Shown piece by piece: positions 28,053-37,103 of a DNA stretch of 64,000 nt (positions are counted from its first letter, which is position 1; the number at the start of each line of letters is the position of its first letter). The position numbers and the translations under genes were made by a program. The notes under the pieces are model-generated. The model was not told where the DNA came from. It saw only the letters and a program-made list of their open reading frames with translations, and searched no databases. This stretch comes from Muribaculaceae bacterium (GTDB taxonomy: Bacteria > Bacteroidota > Bacteroidia > Bacteroidales > Muribaculaceae): NCBI GenBank assembly GCA_017626045.1, contig JAGAJP010000063.1, forward strand, positions 1-64,000. Direction: 5' to 3'.

Positions 28053-31000
28053 ATGAATTTAGATAGCATCTCACAAAGATACAGGCTTCTGGGATTGGCC
28101 GTTGCCGCCGCCCTGACTCCGATACCGGCGAATTCACAGGCTTTCGGAACGGCGGGAGACCTCGACCCGCTATGTCCCGGATACATAATGCGTGCCACAA
28201 GAATGCTTCAGACAGGCAATCCGCTTGGCACCATCGGACAAATCGACCTGACGTCGATGGATTTCGAGTTTCTCTCCGATATGGAAAAAGCCGAATGGCT
28301 TGCCGCCAAGGGAGCGGCACTTTTCGACAGAGGAGACGCCGACTGCCTGAAAACGCTGCTGAGTCTGGCTTCCGAGTTTCCGGAATCGCCCAAAGCCGTC
28401 CCCGCCATCCTCACCGCAGGCGACTGGCACTGGTTTCATTCCGAATGGCATGACGCCCTCGAACTATACTCACGGGTAGACATCAAAAGCCTCCCCGACG
28501 CGGAACGCCGACTATACACATACCGCAAGGCTCTCGCATATCTGAAATGCGGAATGCCGGAAAACGCCACACCCCTTCTCTCCACTCTTGTCGGAACCGA
28601 GGGATACGACACGGCAGCGCGCTACTATCTCGCCTACGCCGCATACCTGAACGCCGACTACGACACAGCCTACTCCGAGATGAAGAGAATAGCGGAAGAG
28701 ATCTCCGGGACCACCTCCACCTCGAGGAGCGGCAGAGGACAACGACTCGCACGCGCCGAACACACCTATGTCAGCGACGGCATCGAGCCGCTATACTATA
28801 TGGCGCAGATCGAATACCTGAGAGGGGAATATCAAAAAGTCATTGACCACACCGCCACACTCATGGCAAAGCGCCCGGTAGATGAACTGCTGCCGGAAAT
28901 TCACCGCATCGCAGGCCTTAGCCTGTTCAAGACCGGCGACATCGACAATGCCCGCGCCCATCTCACTGAATACGTAGGGTCTACCGACTCCCCCAACGAC
29001 GACGCTGTCTATGCCCTGGGAGCAATACAGTATGCCGACAACGACCTTGCGGCATCAGCGAAAAAGATGCAGACTCTCACCGACCGCAACAATGTCCTGG
29101 CGCAGGGAGCGTATCTATACCTCGGACAGATAGCCGAACGCGAGGGAGACATGAACGCCGCCGCCATCGCCTTCGGGAAAGCCGCCGGAATGGCTTTCGA
29201 CAGAAAAGTGGCGGAGACCGCGGCATACAACCGCATAGTCGCCATCTCAAAAGGCGGGGGGACCCCGTTTGCAAGCAGCATATCGATGCTTGAGGATTTT
29301 CTCGCGAAATATCCGGACTCACCATACGCCTCCGAAGTGGAGGAGAGTCTCGCCACAGCATACTTCCATGAAAATGACTTTCAGAAGGCTCTTGCCGCCA
29401 TCAACCGGGTAAAAAACACATCGGACGCAACTCTCGCCACCAAACAGAAGATTCTCTACCGCTATGGAATAAGCGACATATCGGCGGGTAAGCCCGCCAA
29501 TGCCATAAAGCATCTTCAGGAAGCCGCCGCCATGACGTCGACCGACCCTGCTTTGGCAAACGACGCCCGGGTATGGTTAGGAGAGGCTCTCTACCGGACG
29601 GAAGACTACAAAGGAGCCGTATCCGCCTACGAGACAGCGCTGAAAAGCACGCTTTCCGCCTCCAACAAGAGAATGGCGCGCTATGGACTTGCCTATTCAG
29701 AATTTCAGCGCGGAGACTGGAAAAAAGCGCAGAAAGACTTCGCCATGATAGCAGACGACACTTCCGCTCCCGAATCCATGAGGAGCGACGCCCTGATACG
29801 CGACGCCGACTGCCTCCACTATCTCGGCAGACATAAAGATGCCGGCACGAAATATCTCGCTGCATCTCGCGCCGGCGGCCCCGACGCCGACTATGCCGCA
29901 TTCCGGCACGCGGTGGTGGCAGGACTCACAGACGGAACCGACGCCAAGATGAGGGAACTTGACATATTCCTCGAAAACCGCCGGAACTCACCGTGGACCC
30001 CCCAAGTGCTTCTCGAAGCGGGACGCACCATGGCGGCTCTCGAGCGTCCAGACAAAGCTGCCCCATATCTTGAGAGACTGCGACGCGACTATCCCCGCGA
30101 CGCCAAGAGCAGGGAGGGAGCCATGTCGCTCGCACTTGCATACATGAAGCAAGGGAAGCAGCGCGAAGCACAAGATGCATACCGCGACATCATACGCACA
30201 TGGCCCACCAGCGAAGAGGCGGCACTTGCCAACGACGACATGAAGCGACTCACGGCAGCCGACGGAACCCTTCAGGAGTATGCCGAATTCCTTTCGACAA
30301 TAAAAGGTGCTCCGCAGATCAACCCCGACGAAATGGACACCTTCACCTTCGAGGCAGCGGAGACAGCGTATGCCGAAGATCCCGCCAACACACATCTTCT
30401 CGAGAAATACGTGGAACGCTACCCCGACGGACGCTGGCTCTCCAACGCCCTGATGGACCTTGCGGAAGCCGCCGACCGCGCCGGAAACTCAGAGAAAGCC
30501 CTCTCATGGCTCGAACGGCTCCTCTCTGCCCGCGGTGACTCGCAGCAGGCTCCCGCAGCCCTTTTCCTCCAGGCTGAGATTCTTGAAGACTCGGGAGAAA
30601 AAGACAAGGCTCTCGAATCGTACAGGGCTCTCGCCACAAGAGGAAGCACCGATTTCGCGGCAGAGTCTACCGCCGGTATAATGAGATGTACCTCCGATGC
30701 CCGCGAGCGCACCGAATACGCGCGTCGCCTGCTCGCCATGGGAGGGGTTGCCGACACCGATGCCGAAGACGCCCGATTCTACGAGGCTTCCGGCCTTCTC
30801 CACTCCGGAGACGCAGAAGCCGGACAACGCTCTCTGCGGGAACTCGCAAAGAATCCCGACACCCTGTCAGGCGCAAAGGCTGCAGTAGAGTTAGGGGAGT
30901 GGCAACTCGCGCAGGGAAACACTAAGGATGCCCTCGCCACACTTGAGAAATTTACCGACGCCGGCTCTGTACACGCCTATTGGCTCGCACGCGGATTCAT

Positions 31001-31148
31001 AGATCTCGCCAAGGCATACCATGCCGAAGGCAACGACTATCTCGCCTCCGAATATCTTAAGAGCCTGCGCGACAACTATCCGGGCAATGAACCGGACATA
31101 CTGGAAGCAATAGAATCCGGAATCTCAGAATATAATACGAAGCACTGA
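28053..31148 (+). CDS. Large exported tetratricopeptide-repeat protein
   Basis: The 1031-residue product has a signal peptide (LLGLAVAAALTPIPANSQA) and is otherwise almost entirely helix-pair repeats of the TPR type, recognisable by recurring patterns such as AARYYLAYAAYLNADYDTAY, GAYLYLGQIAEREGDMNAAA and ARVWLGEALYRTEDYKGAVS. TPR solenoids bind protein partners; in the periplasm they often serve outer-membrane assembly or envelope complexes. Its stop overlaps the start of the next gene, an outer-membrane barrel, by one base (TGATG), which points to equal amounts of the two and a shared complex. The start at 28053 is chosen because the consensus promoter ends at 28035. No enzyme motif is visible. 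Function is not known. Confidence 0.85.
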   Translation: MNLDSISQRYRLLGLAVAAALTPIPANSQAFGTAGDLDPLCPGYIMRATRMLQTGNPLGTIGQIDLTSMDFEFLSDMEKAEWLAAKGAALFDRGDADCLKTLLSLASEFPESPKAVPAILTAGDWHWFHSEWHDALELYSRVDIKSLPDAERRLYTYRKALAYLKCGMPENATPLLSTLVGTEGYDTAARYYLAYAAYLNADYDTAYSEMKRIAEEISGTTSTSRSGRGQRLARAEHTYVSDGIEPLYYMAQIEYLRGEYQKVIDHTATLMAKRPVDELLPEIHRIAGLSLFKTGDIDNARAHLTEYVGSTDSPNDDAVYALGAIQYADNDLAASAKKMQTLTDRNNVLAQGAYLYLGQIAEREGDMNAAAIAFGKAAGMAFDRKVAETAAYNRIVAISKGGGTPFASSISMLEDFLAKYPDSPYASEVEESLATAYFHENDFQKALAAINRVKNTSDATLATKQKILYRYGISDISAGKPANAIKHLQEAAAMTSTDPALANDARVWLGEALYRTEDYKGAVSAYETALKSTLSASNKRMARYGLAYSEFQRGDWKKAQKDFAMIADDTSAPESMRSDALIRDADCLHYLGRHKDAGTKYLAASRAGGPDADYAAFRHAVVAGLTDGTDAKMRELDIFLENRRNSPWTPQVLLEAGRTMAALERPDKAAPYLERLRRDYPRDAKSREGAMSLALAYMKQGKQREAQDAYRDIIRTWPTSEEAALANDDMKRLTAADGTLQEYAEFLSTIKGAPQINPDEMDTFTFEAAETAYAEDPANTHLLEKYVERYPDGRWLSNALMDLAEAADRAGNSEKALSWLERLLSARGDSQQAPAALFLQAEILEDSGEKDKALESYRALATRGSTDFAAESTAGIMRCTSDARERTEYARRLLAMGGVADTDAEDARFYEASGLLHSGDAEAGQRSLRELAKNPDTLSGAKAAVELGEWQLAQGNTKDALATLEKFTDAGSVHAYWLARGFIDLAKAYHAEGNDYLASEYLKSLRDNYPGNEPDILEAIESGISEYNTKH

Positions 31149-32782
31149 TGAAAACACGAATATACAGCATATTTACCACTATGGTTGCAGCAGCTCTGCT
31201 GACTGCGGCAGCCAACGCGCAGTCTCTTGAGGAATCGGTGACGGTAGAAGGCAAATACAGGCCAGAGATCATCAAGGCTGACCGACTTCCCATTCTCCCC
31301 GCCACCGCCACTCTCACACCTCCGGAAAGCAGCCTTGACTACGACCGTAAAGGGGTCTTCGCCAATTTCGCTCCCGACGCTCTTCCCATGCCCTCCACCG
31401 GCTGGCGCACCTCCCGGAAATACAACCGCAGCAAAGGGTATCTCGACCTGCGGCTCGGCAGCTGGCTCAACTCATCGCTTTCAGCAGGAGTGGCGGCGGT
31501 TGACAATGCCGACACACGTCTCGGAATAGCCCTGCAGCACAACTCCACCTCCCTATGGCAGGCATGGACCGGGAAGCAGGGACAACCGGACGCCGACAAG
31601 AGATTCCGGTATGACGAGACAATCAACGCAGCCCTCTCCCACCGCTTCCACAGCGCCTGCGTCCTCAGTGCCGACGTGCGTTACCATCTCGGATATTTCA
31701 ACTATTACGGCACAACCGCCGCTCCAAGCGGCGAATCACGAGTCAAGGCACCAACCCAGACCATCAACGACATCTATGCCGGAGCCGACTGGACCGCAAA
31801 AGCATCCGATGCCCTGACATATTCCGTAAATGCCAATGCAAGACATTTCGCCTACAGGGAAGGGGAGCGGGAAACTGCCGTCAACGCGGGAGCAGGGCTT
31901 CGACACTCACTCTCCTCCTCATCAGGACTCGAGGCGGAACTGCTCTACTCCGGTGTAGTCAACGATATAGCCAGCAATGTAAACCGGGTGAAGCTAACCC
32001 CTGCCTACACTTTGGCACGCGACGGCATGAGTCTTCGTATAGGAATGGAGCTTGCCTTAGTCAACGGAGACAGGACCCGCTTCAGAATGGCTCCCGACGT
32101 GAAAATGACCGTCAATGCCGGTATTGCGGCAATCTCAGCGGCAGTAGGGGGGGGCACAAGCCTCCGCACCCTTGCATGGATGCACAATATGGACTATTAC
32201 TCCAATCCCTATGCCGGATGCACCCGGGCGGCATACTCGCCCATCGACGCTCGCGCGGGCGTGCAGCTGAACCCTGCCGGCAAATGGACTTTCGGAATCC
32301 ACGGAACATGGAAGACCACGCTCGATGAAAGTCTCGGCGGATTCTATCAGGCATACCTCAACGGCGAGACCATACCGGAGAAAGCACTCCCGTCGAGACT
32401 CCACGGCGTCAGCGTGGAAGTGAACGCGGGCTATGACTTCTGCAAGGAACTCAAGATCCACGGCAACGCCACCTGGCAGCCGCAACACGGAACCGTGGGT
32501 GTGCTCAACGGGTTTGACAGACCTCGCTTCACCGCCGATCTATCAGCAGAGTCGCACCCGATTGAGAAACTCGGGCTCGCCCTATCCTACAGGCTGCGGG
32601 CATGCCGGCAACTCGTGAAGGGAAACATCAGCCGTCTTGACCTCTCGGCGGATTATTCTATCAGTGATCGAATCTCTGTCGGCGCGGAGTTCAACAATCT
32701 TCTCAACCGCCATGAGGAGATGCTGCCGGGGCTTGCCCTCGAAGGATTCAACGCCGCGGCAGGAGTGCAGATAATCTTCTGA
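31148..32782 (+). CDS. Outer-membrane beta-barrel protein paired with the TPR protein
   Basis: The 544-residue protein has a signal peptide ending AANAQ near residue 25, then a short motif SVTVEGKYRPEIIKADRLP, then alternating beta strands to the final GVQIIF, typical of a barrel of about 18-22 strands. There is no plug domain, so it is not a full TonB receptor; the EGKYRPEI motif resembles the start of receptor-like proteins that pair with TPR genes in Bacteroidales. It is translated from an ATG overlapping the TPR gene stop and probably works with it. Transport or assembly roles are both possible. Confidence 0.8.
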   Translation: MKTRIYSIFTTMVAAALLTAAANAQSLEESVTVEGKYRPEIIKADRLPILPATATLTPPESSLDYDRKGVFANFAPDALPMPSTGWRTSRKYNRSKGYLDLRLGSWLNSSLSAGVAAVDNADTRLGIALQHNSTSLWQAWTGKQGQPDADKRFRYDETINAALSHRFHSACVLSADVRYHLGYFNYYGTTAAPSGESRVKAPTQTINDIYAGADWTAKASDALTYSVNANARHFAYREGERETAVNAGAGLRHSLSSSSGLEAELLYSGVVNDIASNVNRVKLTPAYTLARDGMSLRIGMELALVNGDRTRFRMAPDVKMTVNAGIAAISAAVGGGTSLRTLAWMHNMDYYSNPYAGCTRAAYSPIDARAGVQLNPAGKWTFGIHGTWKTTLDESLGGFYQAYLNGETIPEKALPSRLHGVSVEVNAGYDFCKELKIHGNATWQPQHGTVGVLNGFDRPRFTADLSAESHPIEKLGLALSYRLRACRQLVKGNISRLDLSADYSISDRISVGAEFNNLLNRHEEMLPGLALEGFNAAAGVQIIF

Positions 32783-32853
32783 TGGACTCTTAAAACGATT
32801 TACGTTGCGGAATTGTTAATTTGTTAGCATAATGCCACACCGGCAGAAATGAA

Positions 32854-32883
32854 GTAGAAACAACTTCAGTAGAAAGAACTTCA
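32854..32883. repeat. Two adjacent 15-base repeats upstream of a conserved gene
   Basis: GTAGAAACAACTTCA (32854-32868) is followed directly by GTAGAAAGAACTTCA (32869-32883). The TGAAGT just before and ACTTCA inside give the first unit partial dyad symmetry. It lies 23 bases upstream of the next start codon and could be an operator. Confidence 0.6.
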
Positions 32884-32905
32884 TTGGCAAAATATAATTG
32901 CAAAT

Positions 32906-33451
32906 ATGAAAACCACAGAAAACGAAAATACGCTCACACTTCAATATTCCAATGAAGACGACCGGGCATACGGACTCGCCGGAATGGCGATATCGCTTGC
33001 CGCCCTCGACGCCTTCGACCGCATTGCGGAGATAAACCTTGACGGAGAGCCGTCGATGGTGGAGTTCTCCAACGAATATTATTTCTCGGGAAGTCCTTCG
33101 ATATCGCCCAAGAGCACATGGGACAACATGGTGCAGAATTTCCATATCACGGCATCTATGGTGATAAGTAACGTGATGTCGAGAGCCATGGTCAGGATGC
33201 ATCGCGAGATACCGGCGGAAGTGCTCGGCGCAGTACACACCGCGATCCTTGACGAGGGGCGCGACAGCTGCGGTCTGGAAGACGATGAGATCGACACCCT
33301 CTTCAACCGCACGCTCTCATATTCCCGCCGCATTTTCGCCAACCCTCGCCTGCATCCCGCCATCGAGGAGTTTGCGCGAGTGCTGTCGAGAAAACGAGTT
33401 CTATCAGGCAACGAGCTGCGCGATGAGCTCCGGATTCTTCAACTCATCTGA
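32906..33451 (+). CDS. Conserved hypothetical protein
   Basis: The 181-residue soluble protein has no signal peptide or membrane segment. It is rich in helix-forming and acidic residues, with a central NMVQNFHITASMVISNVMSRAM segment and a C-terminal ARVLSRKRVLSGNELRDELR segment. I do not recognise a family. It is followed after 12 bases by the MazG-like gene, so the two may be co-expressed. Codon use and length look like a normal gene, and its coding status is well supported by the long frame and fitting spacing. Confidence 0.7.
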   Translation: MKTTENENTLTLQYSNEDDRAYGLAGMAISLAALDAFDRIAEINLDGEPSMVEFSNEYYFSGSPSISPKSTWDNMVQNFHITASMVISNVMSRAMVRMHREIPAEVLGAVHTAILDEGRDSCGLEDDEIDTLFNRTLSYSRRIFANPRLHPAIEEFARVLSRKRVLSGNELRDELRILQLI

Positions 33452-33463
33452 AACGGATAAGAT

Positions 33464-33793
33464 ATGGAGCAACTGACTTTGGCAGACCTTCAGCGCCGGG
33501 TCGACGATTGGATTCGGGAAATAGGGAAAGGGTATTTCCCTCCGCTTGCCAATATGGCGATTCTGACCGAAGAGACGGGCGAGCTGGCACGCGTAATCGT
33601 GCGGAAATACGGACCGCAGGTGCCGAAGCCGGGAGACCTTGACAAAAGTCTTGAAGAGGAGCTTGCCGATGTGTTGTGGGTGGTGGCATGTCTTGCCAAC
33701 CAGACCGGCGTTGACCTCACGGAGGCATTCCGGAAGGCCATGAAGAAAAAGACAGAACGCGACCGGACGCGATTCCGTAATACGGAATCGTAA
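33464..33793 (+). CDS. MazG-like nucleotide pyrophosphohydrolase
   Basis: The 109-residue protein is a single MazG-fold domain. The metal-binding motifs are EETGE (residues 37-41) and EEELADVLW (about 65-73), the EExxE and ExxD arrangement of all-alpha NTP pyrophosphatases. Such proteins hydrolyse nucleoside triphosphates to monophosphates and pyrophosphate, often clearing non-canonical nucleotides. The length is typical of short single-domain forms. It follows the conserved hypothetical gene by 12 bases and precedes ftcD with an 89-base gap. Substrate preference cannot be told from sequence. Confidence 0.88.
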   Translation: MEQLTLADLQRRVDDWIREIGKGYFPPLANMAILTEETGELARVIVRKYGPQVPKPGDLDKSLEEELADVLWVVACLANQTGVDLTEAFRKAMKKKTERDRTRFRNTES

Positions 33794-33882
33794 TTTAGAA
33801 TTTTGAATTTTTCAGACGGCATGAAGGCCTTCCGGTCTTCATCAGATAAAACAATAAATTTACGCCTAAATTTTTTTGCATC

Positions 33883-35577
33883 ATGAAGAAAGCGATAGTA
33901 GAATGCGTGCCCAATTTCAGCGAAGGGCGCGACAAAGCGAAAATAAAGGAAATCACCGATGCCATTGAGTCAATCGAAGGGATAAGCCTTCTCGACGTGG
34001 ATCCGGGAGAGGCCACCAACCGCACCGTGGTTACGTTTGTGGGAAGTCCGGAAGCCGTTGTCGAGGCAGCCTTTCAGGGAATCCGCAAGGCGTCGGAAGT
34101 AATTGACATGCGTCAGCACCACGGCGCGCATCCGCGCATGGGCGCTACCGATGTTTGCCCCCTTATTCCTGTATCGGGGATTACACTCGAAGAGTGCGCC
34201 GCACTTGCCCGCAGGCTTGCCGAAAGGGTTGCCACTGAACTCGGCATACCGACATACTGCTACGAGGCGGCAGCCTTCCGCCCCGAGCGAAAGAACCTTG
34301 CGGTATGCCGCGAAGGGGAATACGAGGCTTTGGCAGTAAAGATGGACTCAGAGGAGAAGGGGCCCGACTTCGGACGCCGTCCGTTTGACGAGGCTGCCGC
34401 CCGAACCGGTGCCACCACCATCGGCGCCCGCGACTTCCTTATCGCCGTAAACTTCAATCTCAACACCACCTCCACGCGCCGCGCGAATGCCATAGCGTTT
34501 GATGTTCGAGAAAAGGGTCGCCCCATGCGCGAGGGAGGCAAAGTGACCGGAAAACCCGTGAAGGATGAAGAGGGCAAGACTGTGATGATACCCGGCACCC
34601 TCAAGGGTACCAAGGCTATAGGATGGTATATCGATGAATACGGTATCGCCCAGGTATCGATGAATATCACAGACATCGCGAAGGTACCGCTTCATGTGGC
34701 ATTCGACGAAGTATGCCGGAAGGCAGACGAACGGGGCGTACGAGTGACAGGGACCGAGATTGTGGGTCTCGTGCCGAAACGCACCCTCATCGATGCCGGA
34801 AAATATTTCCTCCGCAAGCAGCGTCGCAGTGTGGGCATACCCGACCGCGAGATAATAAGAATCGCCATAAAGTCGATGGGACTCGACCAGCTGTCAGAGT
34901 TCGATCCGCGCCAGAAGGTGATTGAATATCTGATCGAAGACCATGAGGAAAAGAAACTCACCGACCTCACGGCAAGAGGACTGGCGGAGGAGACGGCGTC
35001 GGAGTCGCCGGCACCCGGCGGTGGCAGCATCTCGGCATACATGGGAGCCTTGGGAGCTGCGCTCGGCACTATGGTCGCCAACCTTTCCGCGCACAAGGCG
35101 GCATACGATGACCGCTGGGAGGAATTCTCTGACGTGGCTGAGAAGGGTCAGGAACTGATGGAGGACCTACTCCATCTCGTGGACGAGGATACCGCTGCCT
35201 TCAACCGCATAATGGCAGTTTTCGGTATGCCGAAGAAGACTGAAGAGGAGAAAAAGGCACGGGCGGAAGCATTGGAGGCAGCAACACTCTATGCTACACA
35301 GGTGCCTCTCCGCACCATGAAAAAGGCATATGAGGTGTTTGACATTGTAGAGAAAATGGCAGCCACCGGAAATCCGGCGTCAGTGACGGATGCCGGCGTA
35401 GGAACGCTTGCGGCACGCGCCGCCGTAAGGGGAGCAGGTCTCAACGTGCGCATCAACGCCGCCGGACTCAAGGACCGCTCGGCCGCCGACGCTCTCGTGG
35501 CGGAGGCATCCGAAATCGAGAAATCAGCGGAATCACGCGAAAACGCCATCCTTGCAATAGTCCACTCCAAAATGTAA
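33883..35577 (+). CDS. ftcD: Bifunctional glutamate formimidoyltransferase / formiminotetrahydrofolate cyclodeaminase
   Basis: The 564-residue protein joins two enzymes of histidine breakdown. The N-terminal transferase (about 1-325) starts VECVPNFSEGRDK and includes QHHGAHPRMGATDVCPLIP and the FTCD domain with NITDIAKVPLHVAFDEV. The C-terminal cyclodeaminase (about 345-560) has the SPAPGGGSISAYMGALGAAL motif. The first moves the formimino group from formiminoglutamate to tetrahydrofolate; the second releases ammonia and yields methenyl-tetrahydrofolate. Length equals that of fused forms. No hut genes are near. The stop codon abuts a remnant of another gene, yet the protein end appears intact. 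Confidence 0.95.
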   Translation: MKKAIVECVPNFSEGRDKAKIKEITDAIESIEGISLLDVDPGEATNRTVVTFVGSPEAVVEAAFQGIRKASEVIDMRQHHGAHPRMGATDVCPLIPVSGITLEECAALARRLAERVATELGIPTYCYEAAAFRPERKNLAVCREGEYEALAVKMDSEEKGPDFGRRPFDEAAARTGATTIGARDFLIAVNFNLNTTSTRRANAIAFDVREKGRPMREGGKVTGKPVKDEEGKTVMIPGTLKGTKAIGWYIDEYGIAQVSMNITDIAKVPLHVAFDEVCRKADERGVRVTGTEIVGLVPKRTLIDAGKYFLRKQRRSVGIPDREIIRIAIKSMGLDQLSEFDPRQKVIEYLIEDHEEKKLTDLTARGLAEETASESPAPGGGSISAYMGALGAALGTMVANLSAHKAAYDDRWEEFSDVAEKGQELMEDLLHLVDEDTAAFNRIMAVFGMPKKTEEEKKARAEALEAATLYATQVPLRTMKKAYEVFDIVEKMAATGNPASVTDAGVGTLAARAAVRGAGLNVRINAAGLKDRSAADALVAEASEIEKSAESRENAILAIVHSKM

Positions 35578-35811
35578 TCACGTTTTGACAGGCTCAAGGG
35601 GCTCGACCTGCTGAATCCGGACCCCACCGCCCTCATGTACCAGACGGGATACCTCACAATCAAGTACTACGATCCGGAGCTCGGAATGTTCCTGCTCGGC
35701 ATCCCTAACAGGGAGGTCAAGAAAGGAATCTTCGACCAGCTGCTGCCGCTCTACACCCGCAGCGCCTCCGGAGCGGACGCTTCCATTGTGTCCCATGCCC
35801 TACCGCACTGA
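35578..35811 (+). pseudogene. C-terminal remnant of an AAA-ATPase-like/PD-(D/E)XK family gene
   Basis: In frame directly after the ftcD stop, 77 codons read LLNPDPTALMYQTGYLTIKYYDPE-type sequence with GMFLLGIPNREVKKGIFDQLLPLYT, which belongs to the region after the ATPase domain in the AAA-ATPase-like family, and then end at TGA. There is no start codon and the N-terminal 450 or so residues are absent. The part present does not overlap the piece at 26677-27453. It is therefore a fragment, either of the same ancestral gene or of another copy. Confidence 0.8.
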
Positions 35812-35996
35812 TCCTCGTAAGGTTTTTCTCATCGGAGCCAACTTCTCGTCTCAGACTCGGACTGTCGAAGATTGGCAAATTGAATATTAATCAAATTGGG
35901 AAAAGGGTTTGCGGGATGTGTAGATAAGTTTTTTGCGAAAAAACGAGAAAATTTGCAGTTTGCATTCGCAAATTCCAAAATATTTATGTAATTTTA

Positions 35997-36035
35997 CGCT
36001 TGAATTTCCTTATCGGAAATTCAAGCGATTTTTTT
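35997..36035 (+). terminator. Strong intrinsic terminator in front of the dcw cluster
   Basis: CGCTTGAATTTCC (35997-36009) pairs perfectly with GGAAATTCAAGCG (36015-36027) around TTATC, and seven T follow at 36029-36035. It shields the dcw cluster from upstream transcription or, if a promoter lies in 35950-35990, acts as an attenuator 42 bases before the rsmH start. Confidence 0.85.
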
Positions 36036-36048
36036 ATAGATATTCAAG

Positions 36049-36056
36049 TAAATTTG
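36049..36056 (+). promoter_or_regulatory. Candidate -7 element of the dcw cluster
   Basis: TAAATTTG matches TAnnTTTG, but no TTTG is found 19-21 bases upstream because the terminator occupies that place. It would give a leader of about 14 bases before the rsmH ATG. The 265-base gap before rsmH holds no gene. Confidence 0.4.
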
Positions 36057-36076
36057 AAGCTACAAAACCGACAGCC

Positions 36077-36994
36077 ATGCCTGAGCAGACCTACCATATA
36101 CCGGCACTCTTGCCCCAGACGCTCGAATGCCTCGACATAAAGCCCGATGGCATCTATGTCGACGCCACGTTTGGCGGCGGAGGGCACTCGCGTGCCATTC
36201 TGGAACGTCTCGGAAGCAACGGCCGTCTGTTTGGCTTCGACCAGGACGCCGATGCCGCCGCCAACGCTCCCGACGACCCGCGATTCACTTTCGTAAGAAG
36301 CAACTTCCGGTATATTCGCAACTTCCTGCGCTTTCACGGCATGGGAAAAATCGACGGCATACTCGCCGACCTCGGAGTATCCTTCCATCACTTCGACGAT
36401 GCATCGCGGGGGTTCTCATTCCGCAGCGACGCCCCTCTCGACATGCGCATGAACCGGAACGCTACCCTGTCGGCAACGCAACTGCTTGCCGACTGCGACG
36501 AGCGACGGATTACCGAGCTGCTGCGCTCATACGCCGACCTGAAGAATCCGGCGAAAGCCGCAAAGGCGATAATCAAAGCCCGTGACGCCGCTCCGATTCA
36601 GACGACACTGCAGCTTGCCGACGCCGTAAGGCCTGCCCTCAATCCGAAAGCGGAAAAGAAAGAGATGGCTCAGGTATTCCAGGCACTGCGCATAGCCGTC
36701 AACTCAGAGACGGAGGCACTTTGCGAACTGCTCGACGCCGCCCCGCAGGTGCTGAAAAAGGAGGGTAGGGCTGTGATACTGACCTACCACTCAGTGGAAG
36801 ACAGGATAGTGAAAAACTTCTTCCGCTCAGGAAACACGGAAGGCAAGATAGAAAAGGACTTCTATGGGAAAGTGATATGTGACTGGACTCCCGTGACCCG
36901 CTCGCCCATCACTGCCGATGAAGAGGAAGTGAGCCGGAATCCCAGAAGCCGGAGCGCCAAACTCCGAGCCGCGGCATACACACCGGAATCCTGA
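36077..36994 (+). CDS. rsmH: 16S rRNA (cytosine-1402-N4)-methyltransferase
   Basis: The 305-residue protein is a MraW/RsmH-family methyltransferase. The SAM site YVDATFGGGGHSRAIL, the LADLGVSFHHFDDASRGFSFR motif and the C-terminal VILTYHSVEDRIVKNFF and SRSAKLRAA match the family well. It methylates C1402 of 16S rRNA with RsmI. A longer frame starts at 35933, but it reads through the terminator and adds unrelated residues, so the ATG at 36077 (MPEQTYHIPALL) is chosen. It begins the dcw cluster, as in most bacteria, though mraZ is not present before it. Confidence 0.95.
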   Translation: MPEQTYHIPALLPQTLECLDIKPDGIYVDATFGGGGHSRAILERLGSNGRLFGFDQDADAAANAPDDPRFTFVRSNFRYIRNFLRFHGMGKIDGILADLGVSFHHFDDASRGFSFRSDAPLDMRMNRNATLSATQLLADCDERRITELLRSYADLKNPAKAAKAIIKARDAAPIQTTLQLADAVRPALNPKAEKKEMAQVFQALRIAVNSETEALCELLDAAPQVLKKEGRAVILTYHSVEDRIVKNFFRSGNTEGKIEKDFYGKVICDWTPVTRSPITADEEEVSRNPRSRSAKLRAAAYTPES

Positions 36995-37103
36995 CGAAAT
37001 CTTAACAACGAAATAATAAGAAACAACTTCAACGACAAAAACAAAACAAAAAATAAGCAAGAATTTCATAACAAAAGACCACAACATATAACGACAAGGG
37101 AGG

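Noticed and set aside
27689-28198. 169-codon minus-strand frame across the TPR promoter
   Set aside because: It overlaps a consensus promoter and the TPR signal peptide and matches no family that I recognise. Its internal part (27689-28069) may be a remnant, but there is no positive evidence.
35933-36076. N-terminal extension of RsmH
   Set aside because: It would translate a perfect terminator hairpin and adds residues absent from the family.
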